A stretch of DNA of 64,000 nt from NCBI RefSeq assembly GCF_022568815.1, contig NZ_JAKZHX010000019.1:59070-123069 (forward strand). Reading direction: 5' to 3'. The translations under genes and the position numbers were made by a program. Position 1 is the first letter of the stretch; every line of letters begins with the position of its first letter. This document shows, in pieces, positions 33,597 to 42,325 of the stretch. Origin of the DNA: Undibacterium paludis. GTDB lineage: Bacteria > Pseudomonadota > Gammaproteobacteria > Burkholderiales > Burkholderiaceae_D. The notes beneath the pieces are model-generated. The model had not been told where the DNA came from, did no database searches, and saw only the letters and a list, made by a program, of their open reading frames with translations.

Positions 33597-36500
33597 TTAT
33601 TTTTGTTCCAAAACACGCTTAGTCAACATTTGAAGATGCCCCTTCAGGTCCCCAACCTCCGGTAAAGGATAGGTATCAGGGCTATATGGCACCGTCTTTT
33701 TCTCTTCCAAGTCCTCAAATTGATAACGCAAAAAGCGGTAATGATGATGACAAGCTAATTGTAGACCCTGCTTATAGATTTCCTGATAACGTGTCACTTG
33801 CTCCGATTTCTGCAAGTGACGTGCATAATATAAAAGCGCTTCAACATAATAATATTTAATATGCTGCAAATTACTCAATGCAGCTTCAAACAGTGCGATT
33901 TTCTTCTCCAGGTTAGTCTCAATTATTGCAAACATAATCTGCTGCAAACCTGCCGTGTACGGATTGACCACAACAAGTTTTTTTATATGATGTCTATCTA
34001 TTTCACCAAGCTTCGCTTTCAAGTAATAAGTCTGCATTTTTTCTAGATGATTTTTATCATATATGCCAGCAAGATAATCTGTCACCATCCCGATAGTCAG
34101 CTGCCCACTTACAAACTTAGCCTCCAGCGTATGAAAACTCACTCTGCTAGCAGCTATCAGCGACGAATCTATCACACCAAGCTGTAATAGATCGGCTGGG
34201 TATGAAGTATTTCTAAACCAATTCCTTTTTATTGCTTGCACCAATAGAGATAATTGTCCTCCTTCCATACCATAAATATCCATCGCATCCGTTACGATTA
34301 GCTCTCTGACTCCTTTCCCAAAATCCGATTCCTCCGCTGTCTCCAAGGGGATCTGTTGCTGGAGCTCAGCAAATGCACTTTTAAAATTACCAGCAAAATA
34401 GCTTGCTGATATTTTTATCACATTAAAACAAAGCTTTGCAGTTGCGTCGCCCTCAAAGACATCTGATTTTTTTTCCATGGCATGGAATAATGGACCAGAC
34501 AAACTAGTGTGACAAGTTAAGATATTTAAAACATCGAGGTAATCGAGTATCAAATCTTTCTCAATATTGGCAACATCAATATATTGAATACTCTTCATGA
34601 AGTTTTCTTGGTATTCATTAAATATCGTAAATGCCAAATTCATTTCCTTAAGCTGCATTTTGTACAGAAATTGTGCAAAGACGATCAAATAATTTGCTGC
34701 ATTTTGATAGTATTGCGTCCGCTCTTTTTCGCTTCTCTCTTTCAGTTGAAATTCAGCAAACTTTCCTACAATAGATTGCAACTTGATATTGTTGTTATCC
34801 ACTTGCGTCATGGATTTCTTTTCCAAAGACTTGATCAACGCATCGGTAATGATGGATGTTGAATTCAGTGAACTCAATTTCTTGCTTCCGCGTCGCTGTT
34901 CGTCGCTACGATTTTCTGCCATCCGCCTCAAGTTAACCAGGTTGATACCATCCGGGAATAAGGACAATATCTCAAATACTTTTTTCTCGTTTTCATTCAA
35001 ATTCCTATATGAGAAATGTATGGAGGCATATAAGGAATTCTTGCGCTGGATATTGCCATCCGATACACGATCAAAATCAGCTAATTCTGACTCACTGGCT
35101 TTACGAAAAATATCGTTCTCAAGCTCATCCTTTAAATCAGTAAATTTTTTCCCTTTTGGTATATTTTTGGCTACCAGTTTTATCGCCAGAGGGTTATTGC
35201 CGAGCAGCGTCTCGACAATCTCTGTCCGTATAAATTTTTGCTCATCAGCGTGTGGAGTAATGCCCGTCAACTCTTGCATGAACAAATCAAATGCTTCATC
35301 CGTCGTAAAATCCCTTAGTTCATAGACGTCCTCGCAATCCATATCGAGCACTTCGCGTGAGGTAATAACGATGGTGGCATAGTCGCAAATGAAGTTGATG
35401 AAATCCTTGATGGTTTCCTTCTCGCCTAAATACAATAGCGTTTCTACGTTATCAAGAATAATCAGCTTTTCTTGCTTGGAAAAATTTTCCTTGATCTGTT
35501 GCCGGATATGCAGTGCGTTCTCAAGATTAAAATTACTTGCCACCTTCTTTTCAAAGGTAGCGTAATCAGAGATAAATTCACAATCAATAAAATCGATGCC
35601 TTCTGGGAAAAAACCACGGCAAGCCAGTTCAACCGCAATTTTTTTTATGGTCATGGTTTTCCCTATGCCACCCGACCCTTTTATGGTCAGCACTTGTTCT
35701 TTGGCTTGTAACTCAATGATTTTTCGACAGAGACTTTCCAGGTCTGTTCCTCTACCAACAAAATCGATGGTGCTTTTCGGATCGATACTGTCAGGCAATT
35801 TACTTCTGCTGCGTACTTCTACACATTTACCTTTTAGTTCTTGCAGCGTAAATGTGGAAGCGTTGGCCAGACAGTACACATTGCCGTCACTGAATGCATC
35901 CAGCTTTGCTTTTTTAAACAATTTGAAATTTAACGAATTCAGCGCCCCATTTTCCCCATGCGGAAAGATCAGGGTCGGTAAATTCAAGGCTGCTATATCA
36001 TCTGCATCCAAAGCAGTCGTATCAGCATGATCAAGAAAAATCATGACACCGTTTGTACTGCTATTGGCGATATTGTCTTCCAGTTCTTTGAAGCTGATAG
36101 ACTGGTTTTGAAGCATCTCGTCTTCAATCACAATGCGTTTTTTAACCAGCTTGGACAAAATGACTATGTAATCAAATCCATCCAGGGCGTTCAAGGATTT
36201 GATATTCAAAGGGAAGTAGCTAACTTCACACTTGAATGATTTAATTTCCTTAAGTAGCAAAGGATCATATTGATAATTTTTTGCAATAGGGTTAGCGCTT
36301 AGCACAGCAATGCGTGGCTGCTCAGCATATACAGGGCTTGTCAGTTTTTGATGCGCGACCGGCTTCATTTCCGGGATAGCTGCGCTACCCTTTGTGATGG
36401 ACGCTATCTTGTCAAGCAAAGGCTGGCCAAAATCAGCAAAGCTAATTAAATGGATTTTCAAACCATCTAGCTTTCTCTGAATTTCACCATAATACTTTTC

Positions 36501-37244
36501 ATGCACCAGGGCATAGTGCGGACCAGTATTTCCAGCGAATAGCGCGTGTTGCCTGGCAATTTGTTCGAGTAATTCAGCATCATCCAAACTACAACCGACA
36601 AACAATAAATGGCTATCGCGACATATGGAACGGAAAATTTCCAACGCGGCTTTGTAGCTGCTTTCTTTCTCAAGATATAGTTTGCTATAGCTTTCGCTGG
36701 TGAATATGATCTCTTTTTTATTTTCCAACCTGCCGTGCAAATGCCAGATCGTCGGGCTATCGATGGCATTGCGGTTAAAGTCAGGCAATTCAACGATGGA
36801 TGTATTGTCCAGTTCAACCACATCATCTGAGCACGGGTTCGCAAAGCGCATGACTTTGTCGTAGTTGAGTGTGATCACTCTATCGCTAAGCGTCCATATC
36901 GCGCGCGGTAGTTCCAGGCTGGCGTCATTAATTTCTGCTCTTTTGATACCAAAGACGTCTTGAAAAAAAAGGTTCCATAAAGTGCCCTCCAAACCTTGAC
37001 GAGCATAATCCGCTGCTTTTTGATAATCGCCGTCGTCCAAATGTGCTTTGATCAGGTTTGCCTTGGTATAGCTACCCTCACACCTCACCCGTTCGTCAGC
37101 CTTTTCCAGCAGCCCCTTCCAGCTTGGAAAAAGTCTTTCTCCATCGGTTCTCCGAAGTGACATGGATACTCCAGCACCAACAATCGGTATTAATTTCTTG
37201 TCTGTGTAGGCTTTGCGTAGGTTCTCAGGGATGATGTTTGACAT
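33597..37244 (-). CDS. SIR2-STAND (NB-ARC) multidomain protein, probable anti-phage NAD-depleting sensor
   Basis: A 1215-residue protein. Residues 1-290 are a SIR2-like domain: PIVGAGVSMS near 20, TLNYD with N127, IWHLHG with H170, LFVGCSLDD near 214. Residues ~310-480 are an alpha/beta domain I cannot name (RIAVLSANP, GVMIFLDHADTTALDADDIA). Residues ~490-750 are an NB-ARC-type STAND NTPase: Walker A KGSGGIGKT (~523), Walker B LIILDNVE (~594), TIVITSRE and GNNPLAIKL. The rest is a long helical repeat region. In related Avs/SIR2-STAND systems, phage binding triggers NAD hydrolysis and cell death. It is a single gene, AT-richer than its neighbours. Confidence 0.87.
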   Translation of the reverse strand: MSNIIPENLRKAYTDKKLIPIVGAGVSMSLRRTDGERLFPSWKGLLEKADERVRCEGSYTKANLIKAHLDDGDYQKAADYARQGLEGTLWNLFFQDVFGIKRAEINDASLELPRAIWTLSDRVITLNYDKVMRFANPCSDDVVELDNTSIVELPDFNRNAIDSPTIWHLHGRLENKKEIIFTSESYSKLYLEKESSYKAALEIFRSICRDSHLLFVGCSLDDAELLEQIARQHALFAGNTGPHYALVHEKYYGEIQRKLDGLKIHLISFADFGQPLLDKIASITKGSAAIPEMKPVAHQKLTSPVYAEQPRIAVLSANPIAKNYQYDPLLLKEIKSFKCEVSYFPLNIKSLNALDGFDYIVILSKLVKKRIVIEDEMLQNQSISFKELEDNIANSSTNGVMIFLDHADTTALDADDIAALNLPTLIFPHGENGALNSLNFKLFKKAKLDAFSDGNVYCLANASTFTLQELKGKCVEVRSRSKLPDSIDPKSTIDFVGRGTDLESLCRKIIELQAKEQVLTIKGSGGIGKTMTIKKIAVELACRGFFPEGIDFIDCEFISDYATFEKKVASNFNLENALHIRQQIKENFSKQEKLIILDNVETLLYLGEKETIKDFINFICDYATIVITSREVLDMDCEDVYELRDFTTDEAFDLFMQELTGITPHADEQKFIRTEIVETLLGNNPLAIKLVAKNIPKGKKFTDLKDELENDIFRKASESELADFDRVSDGNIQRKNSLYASIHFSYRNLNENEKKVFEILSLFPDGINLVNLRRMAENRSDEQRRGSKKLSSLNSTSIITDALIKSLEKKSMTQVDNNNIKLQSIVGKFAEFQLKERSEKERTQYYQNAANYLIVFAQFLYKMQLKEMNLAFTIFNEYQENFMKSIQYIDVANIEKDLILDYLDVLNILTCHTSLSGPLFHAMEKKSDVFEGDATAKLCFNVIKISASYFAGNFKSAFAELQQQIPLETAEESDFGKGVRELIVTDAMDIYGMEGGQLSLLVQAIKRNWFRNTSYPADLLQLGVIDSSLIAASRVSFHTLEAKFVSGQLTIGMVTDYLAGIYDKNHLEKMQTYYLKAKLGEIDRHHIKKLVVVNPYTAGLQQIMFAIIETNLEKKIALFEAALSNLQHIKYYYVEALLYYARHLQKSEQVTRYQEIYKQGLQLACHHHYRFLRYQFEDLEEKKTVPYSPDTYPLPEVGDLKGHLQMLTKRVLEQK

Positions 37245-37634
37245 GGTTTTCTAAAGGGATACTTTTACCTGGATTTCGAAATTAGATGCGGTTTTTCAGT
37301 TACAAACAGATACATCTAACATTCACACATTTGAATTGAAATTGAAAGCAAAAAGAATCCATATAATATTTATCTGTATTGCCACAACAACAACCGAAGT
37401 TAAGTCCCGTGCCCAAACAAACTCAGTGGTGTAGTGATATTTCACTTATTCATATCAGTAAGGATCATTTTTTCCATAGGATAGGCGAGTCAGCATGCTC
37501 GCGTGTTGAGCCTGATCATTTCTACATGATGTAAAAGTGATGCACTACGGGGTGGTGCCAATCATTACCAGGCAGCTTGTTTTATTTTAGAATATTGATT
37601 ACCATGGTAACTAATATCCCATCAAGGAACCTCC
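37245..37634. promoter_or_regulatory. Divergent promoter region, 390 bp
   Basis: It separates the SIR2-STAND start (minus) from the isochorismatase start (plus). The left half is AT-rich (TATAATATTTAT near 37365), suiting a promoter. The right half holds ATTACCATGGTAAC near 37600, a short palindrome (GTTACCATGGTAAT-like), a candidate MarR site. No gene is seen. Confidence 0.4.
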
Positions 37635-38282
37635 ATGCACGCACAATCACCAGCCGCCCCCATCATCACCAAAGCCCACACAGCCCTGGTCTTCATCGAA
37701 TTCCAGCAAGAATGGCTGGCGTCTGATGGTTTGCTGTACCAGAAACTGATCGCAGACAAACCTGCCTTCCAGGCGGCGGTGGCGAATGCGGCCAGTGTCT
37801 TGCAGGCGGCGCGGGCGCAGGGTTGGGCTGTCGTGCATGCGGGGCTGGACATGCGCAGCGACCCGCATTACCGCCTGTTTGCCGGTGGCGAGGGTGTGCT
37901 GGGTTTGCGGGCGGCCATCCCCAGGGTCCATACCTGGACTGGCGACGGCGCAGAATTTGTTGCGCCCTTCATACCGCAGGGCGATGAATACATCGTGCGC
38001 GGCCGCAGTGGTGCGAGCGTGTTGAAGAATTCCACGCTGGACGCCTACCTGCGCAATAACCGGCTTGATACTGTCGTCTTCATGGGGTTTGCTACCCATG
38101 TCTGTGTAGAATCTAGCCTGCGTGAGGCGCATGACATGGGCCTCAATGCCTGGGTGGTCAGCGATGGCTGTGCGGCTTTTACGGTTGAACAGCATGCGCA
38201 TTTCATGCAGCACATACTGCATCATTTTGGCGAAGGCATCAGCAGCAACGATCTGGTCAGACGCATCCAACTGGAAAACTGA
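37635..38282 (+). CDS. Isochorismatase-family cysteine hydrolase
   Basis: A 215-residue protein with the fold's core motifs: TALVFIEFQQEWL (first acidic site, Glu in place of the usual Asp), IVRGRSGASVLKNSTLDAYL (the catalytic Lys position is occupied by Arg/Gly), and MGFATHVCVESSLREAHDMG with the nucleophile Cys. Family members hydrolyse isochorismate, nicotinamide or carbamoyl compounds; the altered acid and lysine make the reaction uncertain. AAGGAACC lies before ATG 37635. A MarR gene follows after 2 bp. Confidence 0.85.
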   Translation: MHAQSPAAPIITKAHTALVFIEFQQEWLASDGLLYQKLIADKPAFQAAVANAASVLQAARAQGWAVVHAGLDMRSDPHYRLFAGGEGVLGLRAAIPRVHTWTGDGAEFVAPFIPQGDEYIVRGRSGASVLKNSTLDAYLRNNRLDTVVFMGFATHVCVESSLREAHDMGLNAWVVSDGCAAFTVEQHAHFMQHILHHFGEGISSNDLVRRIQLEN

Positions 38283-38284
38283 AC

Positions 38285-38734
38285 ATGTTCTTTCTCAAAG
38301 ACCTGCCCAGCCGGCAAACCCTGCAAGCCTATCAGGCCGACTACCCCGCCATGAACATTGACAGGGTCGATACTGCCCTGCACATGCTGAGAACCGCCAG
38401 CCTGCTCATGCGGGAGCTGGACAACTACTTTGCCAGCCACGACCTGTCGCAACTGCGCTACCTGATCCTGGTCGTACTTGACCGCGAAAAAACCATGAAC
38501 AAAAAGAGCGAGGGCCTGATGGCCAGCGAGATTGCCGGCAGGCTTGATGTGTCCCGCCCGGTCATGACGCGCACCCTGCAAAGCCTGATGCAGGACGGCC
38601 TGCTGGAAGCTGGCGGCGACAGCAGTGACGGCCGCGCCAGGCTGATCAGGCTGAGCAGGGCGGGCCGCGCCAGACTGCATGCGGTATTGCCCGGCTATTA
38701 CCAGTTGATTGACAGCTTCATGCAGAATCAATAA
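38285..38734 (+). CDS. MarR-family transcriptional regulator
   Basis: A 149-residue winged-helix protein: MASEIAGRLDVSRPVMTRTL is the HTH, SSDGRARLIRLSRAGR is the wing and its flank, and terminal helices would form the dimer. It starts 2 bp after the isochorismatase stop, so the pair is an operon. The regulator probably controls that operon in response to a small aromatic ligand; the short palindrome near 37600 is a candidate site. Confidence 0.88.
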   Translation: MFFLKDLPSRQTLQAYQADYPAMNIDRVDTALHMLRTASLLMRELDNYFASHDLSQLRYLILVVLDREKTMNKKSEGLMASEIAGRLDVSRPVMTRTLQSLMQDGLLEAGGDSSDGRARLIRLSRAGRARLHAVLPGYYQLIDSFMQNQ

Positions 38735-38819
38735 ACAGGCATGACAAGCCGGGATGAAACTTTTTATGGATAAGTGCGTCTTATCCTGTCAGTATCGTTA
38801 CCACCATCGTCAAAAAAAT

Positions 38820-39671
38820 ATGATGCAATCCACCTTGTCCATGATCCGGCTATTAGCACTGTCCCTGTGCATTTGCCTGTTACCAGGCTGCACACTGCTC
38901 AAGACCGGCGTGGCGCTGATGCAGTCGCGCGATGCATTTGCAATCAGCAAAACCGATACCAATGTGCACTACCTGGCCGGGGCATCACCAGAGATTGCAG
39001 AGCAGGTCGCCAACCGGGTTGCCGCCGTCATCCGGCAAAAGCGTGAAGTGGTTGAAAAAGCGCACGGTGCAACATTCACCCACGCACCGCAAATCTATAT
39101 CTGCCATGCTGACTGCTTTGTCCGCTTTGTACCCGTTACCGTCAACGAGCCGGCGGCGCAGTTCGGCGACAGCATTTTCATGAATATCGATGCGCTGCTG
39201 AAAAGAGAGGCACGCGGTGTGCTGCCGCTGGAAGACATACTCACGCATGAACTGGCCCACCTTTTGCTGTATCAGACGGCCGGGGCCATGGGTTATGGCC
39301 GGGTGCCCGCCTGGTTCCGTGAAGGGGTGGCCCAGCAGGTAGCGCGCGGTGCAGGCGGCTCGGAATTTGTCACCCTGCCGGAAGCCGCCCGCATGCTGCA
39401 CAACGGTAAGCATTTTGACCCGGCAGAAACCGGCAGCATCTTTGTCAACCGCACCGCCCCCAGCTATCACCTGACAACACCGATGTTCTACCGCCAGGCC
39501 CTGATGTATGTGGACTACCTCAAGGCCAGCAACCCGGCCGCCTATGACCAGGCCCTGCATGATATTGTCACCGGCAAGGACTTTCATGAGAGCTTCAGGT
39601 CTGCCTATGGTGCGTCGATTGCGTCTTACTGGCCGGGGTTTATGGCATCAATCAGGCCATTGGTTCAATGA
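38820..39671 (+). CDS. Lipoprotein with HExxH metallopeptidase motif
   Basis: A 283-residue protein from ATG 38820 (an in-frame ATG at 38754 would give an odd leader). The signal peptide ends in a lipobox, CLLPGC, so the protein is lipid-anchored. EDILTHELAHLLLYQTAGAM carries HExxH, and RVPAWFREGVAQQVA supplies the downstream Glu, the pattern of gluzincin-type peptidases of the peptidase_MA group. Its substrate is unknown. It is followed by a strong hairpin and is separately expressed from the MarR operon. Confidence 0.8.
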   Translation: MMQSTLSMIRLLALSLCICLLPGCTLLKTGVALMQSRDAFAISKTDTNVHYLAGASPEIAEQVANRVAAVIRQKREVVEKAHGATFTHAPQIYICHADCFVRFVPVTVNEPAAQFGDSIFMNIDALLKREARGVLPLEDILTHELAHLLLYQTAGAMGYGRVPAWFREGVAQQVARGAGGSEFVTLPEAARMLHNGKHFDPAETGSIFVNRTAPSYHLTTPMFYRQALMYVDYLKASNPAAYDQALHDIVTGKDFHESFRSAYGASIASYWPGFMASIRPLVQ

Positions 39672-39686
39672 TGCAACAGGCGATCT

Positions 39687-39714
39687 GCAGAAGCGGCCAA
39701 AGCCGCTTCTGCAA
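39687..39714. terminator. 12-bp perfect hairpin with CAAA loop
   Basis: TGCAGAAGCGGC pairs exactly with GCCGCTTCTGCA around CAAA, 16 bp after the lipoprotein stop. It is followed by AAAAAAC, not T, so it is not a textbook terminator for plus-strand transcripts, but it could stop or protect them. Confidence 0.55.
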
Positions 39715-39812
39715 AAAACACCGCCAGTTTGAGGAGGCAGGTGTAAAACCGCAGCCCGAGGCCAACAAGCTCAGGTAAAATCTGCCTGACCTGCTACGAC
39801 CCTGACAAGCTC

Positions 39813-40811
39813 ATGATGAACGCCAACCGCATCAATCACATCAACACGGCCCTGATCATTGCCTCTTGCGTCATTGCGTTTATCATTCCGTTTGAACTGT
39901 TCCTGTTCTCTTACGCCGTGCTGGGGCCATTACACTACCTGACAGAGATAGGCTGGCTGCATCAGAAAAACTATTTTACCAAAGGCAAATACGATTTCAT
40001 CTACCTGATCGGCCTGTGCTTTGCCTCGCTGTTCTTGCCTGCCTTTGTGCATTTTTCCAAAGACAGCTCTTTTTTTGCCAACATCGTTGCACTGGCGGCT
40101 TTTTTCTCGATTATTTTTGCGCTGGTGGAAGAAAGGCTTTATCGCATTGCACTGGCCGTACTGGCTGTGCTGCTGGTCGGTGTACTCCATCAATCCCCGG
40201 CTTATCTGACCTGGGTGGGCGTGTTCCTACCCACTATCATTCACGTTTTTGTCTTCACCCTGGCCTTCATGCTGTTTGGCGTCTTGAAAAACAAATCGTT
40301 CTCAGGATTTTTGTCCATCGCTGTACTCGTGATTTGTGCAGCAAGCTTCTTCCTGATCCAGCCCCAGGGTTTGCAGTACAAGGTCAGCAACTATGCGCAA
40401 CAGTCCTACTTCTCGTTTGAATTATTGAACGTTCAACTGATCAACACCTTCCACCTTGACACCCTGACAAAAACCAGCGACATGTTCAACAGCAATGCGG
40501 GCTTCGTCATCATGCGTTTTGTTGCCTTTGCCTACACCTATCACTACCTGAACTGGTTCTCAAAGACATCGGTCATCCAATGGCACAAGGTGCCCAGAAA
40601 GACCCTGCTGCTGACCATCGCCATCTGGCTGTCATCGATAGCACTGTACGCCTATGACTACAACATCGGCCTGCAAGCCCTGTTCATCCTCAGTTTTTTG
40701 CATGTGCTGCTGGAATTACCGCTCAATGTCGTCTCGTTTGCCGGCATAGGCAAAGCCTTGATGCGCAGTACAGGCAAGCAAGCCGGATCAATACAAAATC
40801 AAACCCATTGA
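39813..40811 (+). CDS. Polytopic membrane protein of unknown function
   Basis: A 332-residue protein with about eight to nine hydrophobic segments (IIASCVIAFIIPFELFLFSY, FFANIVALAAFFSIIFALV, LLLTIAIWLSSIALYAYDY). GPLHYLTEIGWLHQKNYF near residue 38 and YTYHYLNWFSKTSVIQWHK near 250 hold conserved-looking His residues. The GPLHYLTE pattern recurs in uncharacterised proteins of diverse bacteria; a metal-dependent membrane enzyme is conceivable. It ends 18 bp before the serine hydrolase gene. Confidence 0.7.
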   Translation: MMNANRINHINTALIIASCVIAFIIPFELFLFSYAVLGPLHYLTEIGWLHQKNYFTKGKYDFIYLIGLCFASLFLPAFVHFSKDSSFFANIVALAAFFSIIFALVEERLYRIALAVLAVLLVGVLHQSPAYLTWVGVFLPTIIHVFVFTLAFMLFGVLKNKSFSGFLSIAVLVICAASFFLIQPQGLQYKVSNYAQQSYFSFELLNVQLINTFHLDTLTKTSDMFNSNAGFVIMRFVAFAYTYHYLNWFSKTSVIQWHKVPRKTLLLTIAIWLSSIALYAYDYNIGLQALFILSFLHVLLELPLNVVSFAGIGKALMRSTGKQAGSIQNQTH

Positions 40812-40829
40812 TGGAATAAAACATCGACC

Positions 40830-42077
40830 ATGCCAACACCAAAAACAAAGACAACAGCGCAGACAACAACAAAGACAGCATCACCTGCACCGGCGAAGAT
40901 CGCCCGCCCACTGCGCGCCTGCTCCACCCTCTTCACCCTGTTTGCCCTCAGTACCTTACCTGCTGCCGCCAGCGCGGGCAACCAGGGCGATGCAGACAAG
41001 GCAAACAGTGCGCAAGCCGCAGCATCCCAGACAGGCAATGAGGCCGCCAGCACCTGCGCCAAGAACATCGACAGCTACCTCGCACGCTATTTAAAACCAG
41101 CCAACGCCGGTGCAGCCGTCATCGTCACCCGCAAGGGCGACATACTGCTGCGTAAAGCCTATGGCATGGCCGACACCAGCCAGCACCTGGCCCTGCAGGC
41201 CGACATGCCCCTGCGCGTTGGCTCCGTCACCAAGCAGTTCACCGCTGCCGCCATCATGCTGCTGGCAGAAGAAGGCAAGCTGGCCGTCACCGACGACATC
41301 CACAAATACCTGCCAGACTACCCCACCCAGGGCAAACTGATCACCATAGAAAACCTGCTCACCCATACCAGCGGCATACGCAACTACACAGCATTGCCAG
41401 GCTTCTATGGCAAGGCCGTCAGCCAGGTCAGCACTACGGAAGCCATCGACTACTTCAAGAACGCCACACCAGAATTTGCGCCGGGCGAGAGATTCTCTTA
41501 CAGCAATTCCAACTATTTTTTGCTGGGCGTCATCATCGAAAAAATCTCCGGCCTGTCCTATGCAGACTTCATGCAGCAACGCATCTTCAACCCGCTGGGT
41601 TTGCAGCACAGCTTCATCGAAACCGACAACGGCAAACACAACCTGATTGTCCATGGTTACGGCCGCCGCCAGAATGAAGAAATCAGCGCCCCGCAATACA
41701 GCATGAGCTGGCCCTACGCCGCCGGCGCCCTGCGCAGCAGCGCCGACGACCTGGCCGCGTGGAACCGGGCCATCGTCACAGGCCGCCTGCTCAGCGCCGA
41801 GTCATGGAAAAAAATGCGCACGCCCTATGTCTTTAAAACCGAGGGTAAAGACAATGGTAAAACCGGCCCCTACGGCTACGGCTTTTTCTTCCGCAAGATA
41901 CACGGACAGGACGTCATCGAACACGGCGGCGACATCCCCGGCTTCAGCGCCGGCTCCCTCTACCTGCCAGCCGACGACCTCTACGTCGCCGTCCTGGCCA
42001 ACAGCGACGCCCTGACCATCGCCCCCGACATACTCGCAGAAACGATTGCGGACAAGGTGGGGCAGTGTGGTTTATGA
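40830..42077 (+). CDS. Serine hydrolase, class-C beta-lactamase/PBP-like, exported
   Basis: A 415-residue protein. An N-terminal Thr/Lys/Ala-rich stretch precedes a hydrophobic signal (LFTLFALSTLPAAASAG). The catalytic set is complete: GSVTKQFTAAA (SxxK), RFSYSNSNYFLLG (YxN), and IEHGGDIPGF (HGG). Members are peptidases or esterases acting on D-amino-acid peptides or small esters; true beta-lactamase action cannot be assumed. Its last 60 bp and downstream region are duplicated at 45009-45269. Confidence 0.88.
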   Translation: MPTPKTKTTAQTTTKTASPAPAKIARPLRACSTLFTLFALSTLPAAASAGNQGDADKANSAQAAASQTGNEAASTCAKNIDSYLARYLKPANAGAAVIVTRKGDILLRKAYGMADTSQHLALQADMPLRVGSVTKQFTAAAIMLLAEEGKLAVTDDIHKYLPDYPTQGKLITIENLLTHTSGIRNYTALPGFYGKAVSQVSTTEAIDYFKNATPEFAPGERFSYSNSNYFLLGVIIEKISGLSYADFMQQRIFNPLGLQHSFIETDNGKHNLIVHGYGRRQNEEISAPQYSMSWPYAAGALRSSADDLAAWNRAIVTGRLLSAESWKKMRTPYVFKTEGKDNGKTGPYGYGFFFRKIHGQDVIEHGGDIPGFSAGSLYLPADDLYVAVLANSDALTIAPDILAETIADKVGQCGL

Positions 42078-42278
42078 GGCCAAACTGGCAGACGACTATT
42101 CTGCTTCTGCCATGATAGGCTTCATCAAGCCATAGTCAGGATCAATGCCAAAGCTTGCCGCACATCAAAAGATTCTCACCCCGCCTTTAATTCCATTCTG
42201 GTAAATTTGATAAATATTGCTACATCTGCAATTTTCATCAAAATCAACAGTAATCTTGTGTTAGCGTTAAAGCAAGCG
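42018..42278 (+). repeat. Direct repeat A, copy 1
   Basis: This 261-bp stretch (the last 20 codons of the serine hydrolase plus its downstream region) recurs at 45009-45269 with scattered differences and no net length change. It ends ~48 bp before the SIR2-TPR start. Confidence 0.9.
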
Positions 42279-42325
42279 CATCAACACGAATAAATAGCCT
42301 GTTGCAAGAATTGGAGAGAACAATC

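Noticed and set aside
40830..42077. Reading the serine hydrolase as an antibiotic-resistance beta-lactamase
   Set aside because: SxxK/YxN/HGG motifs are shared by many esterases and peptidases, and the context gives no resistance link.
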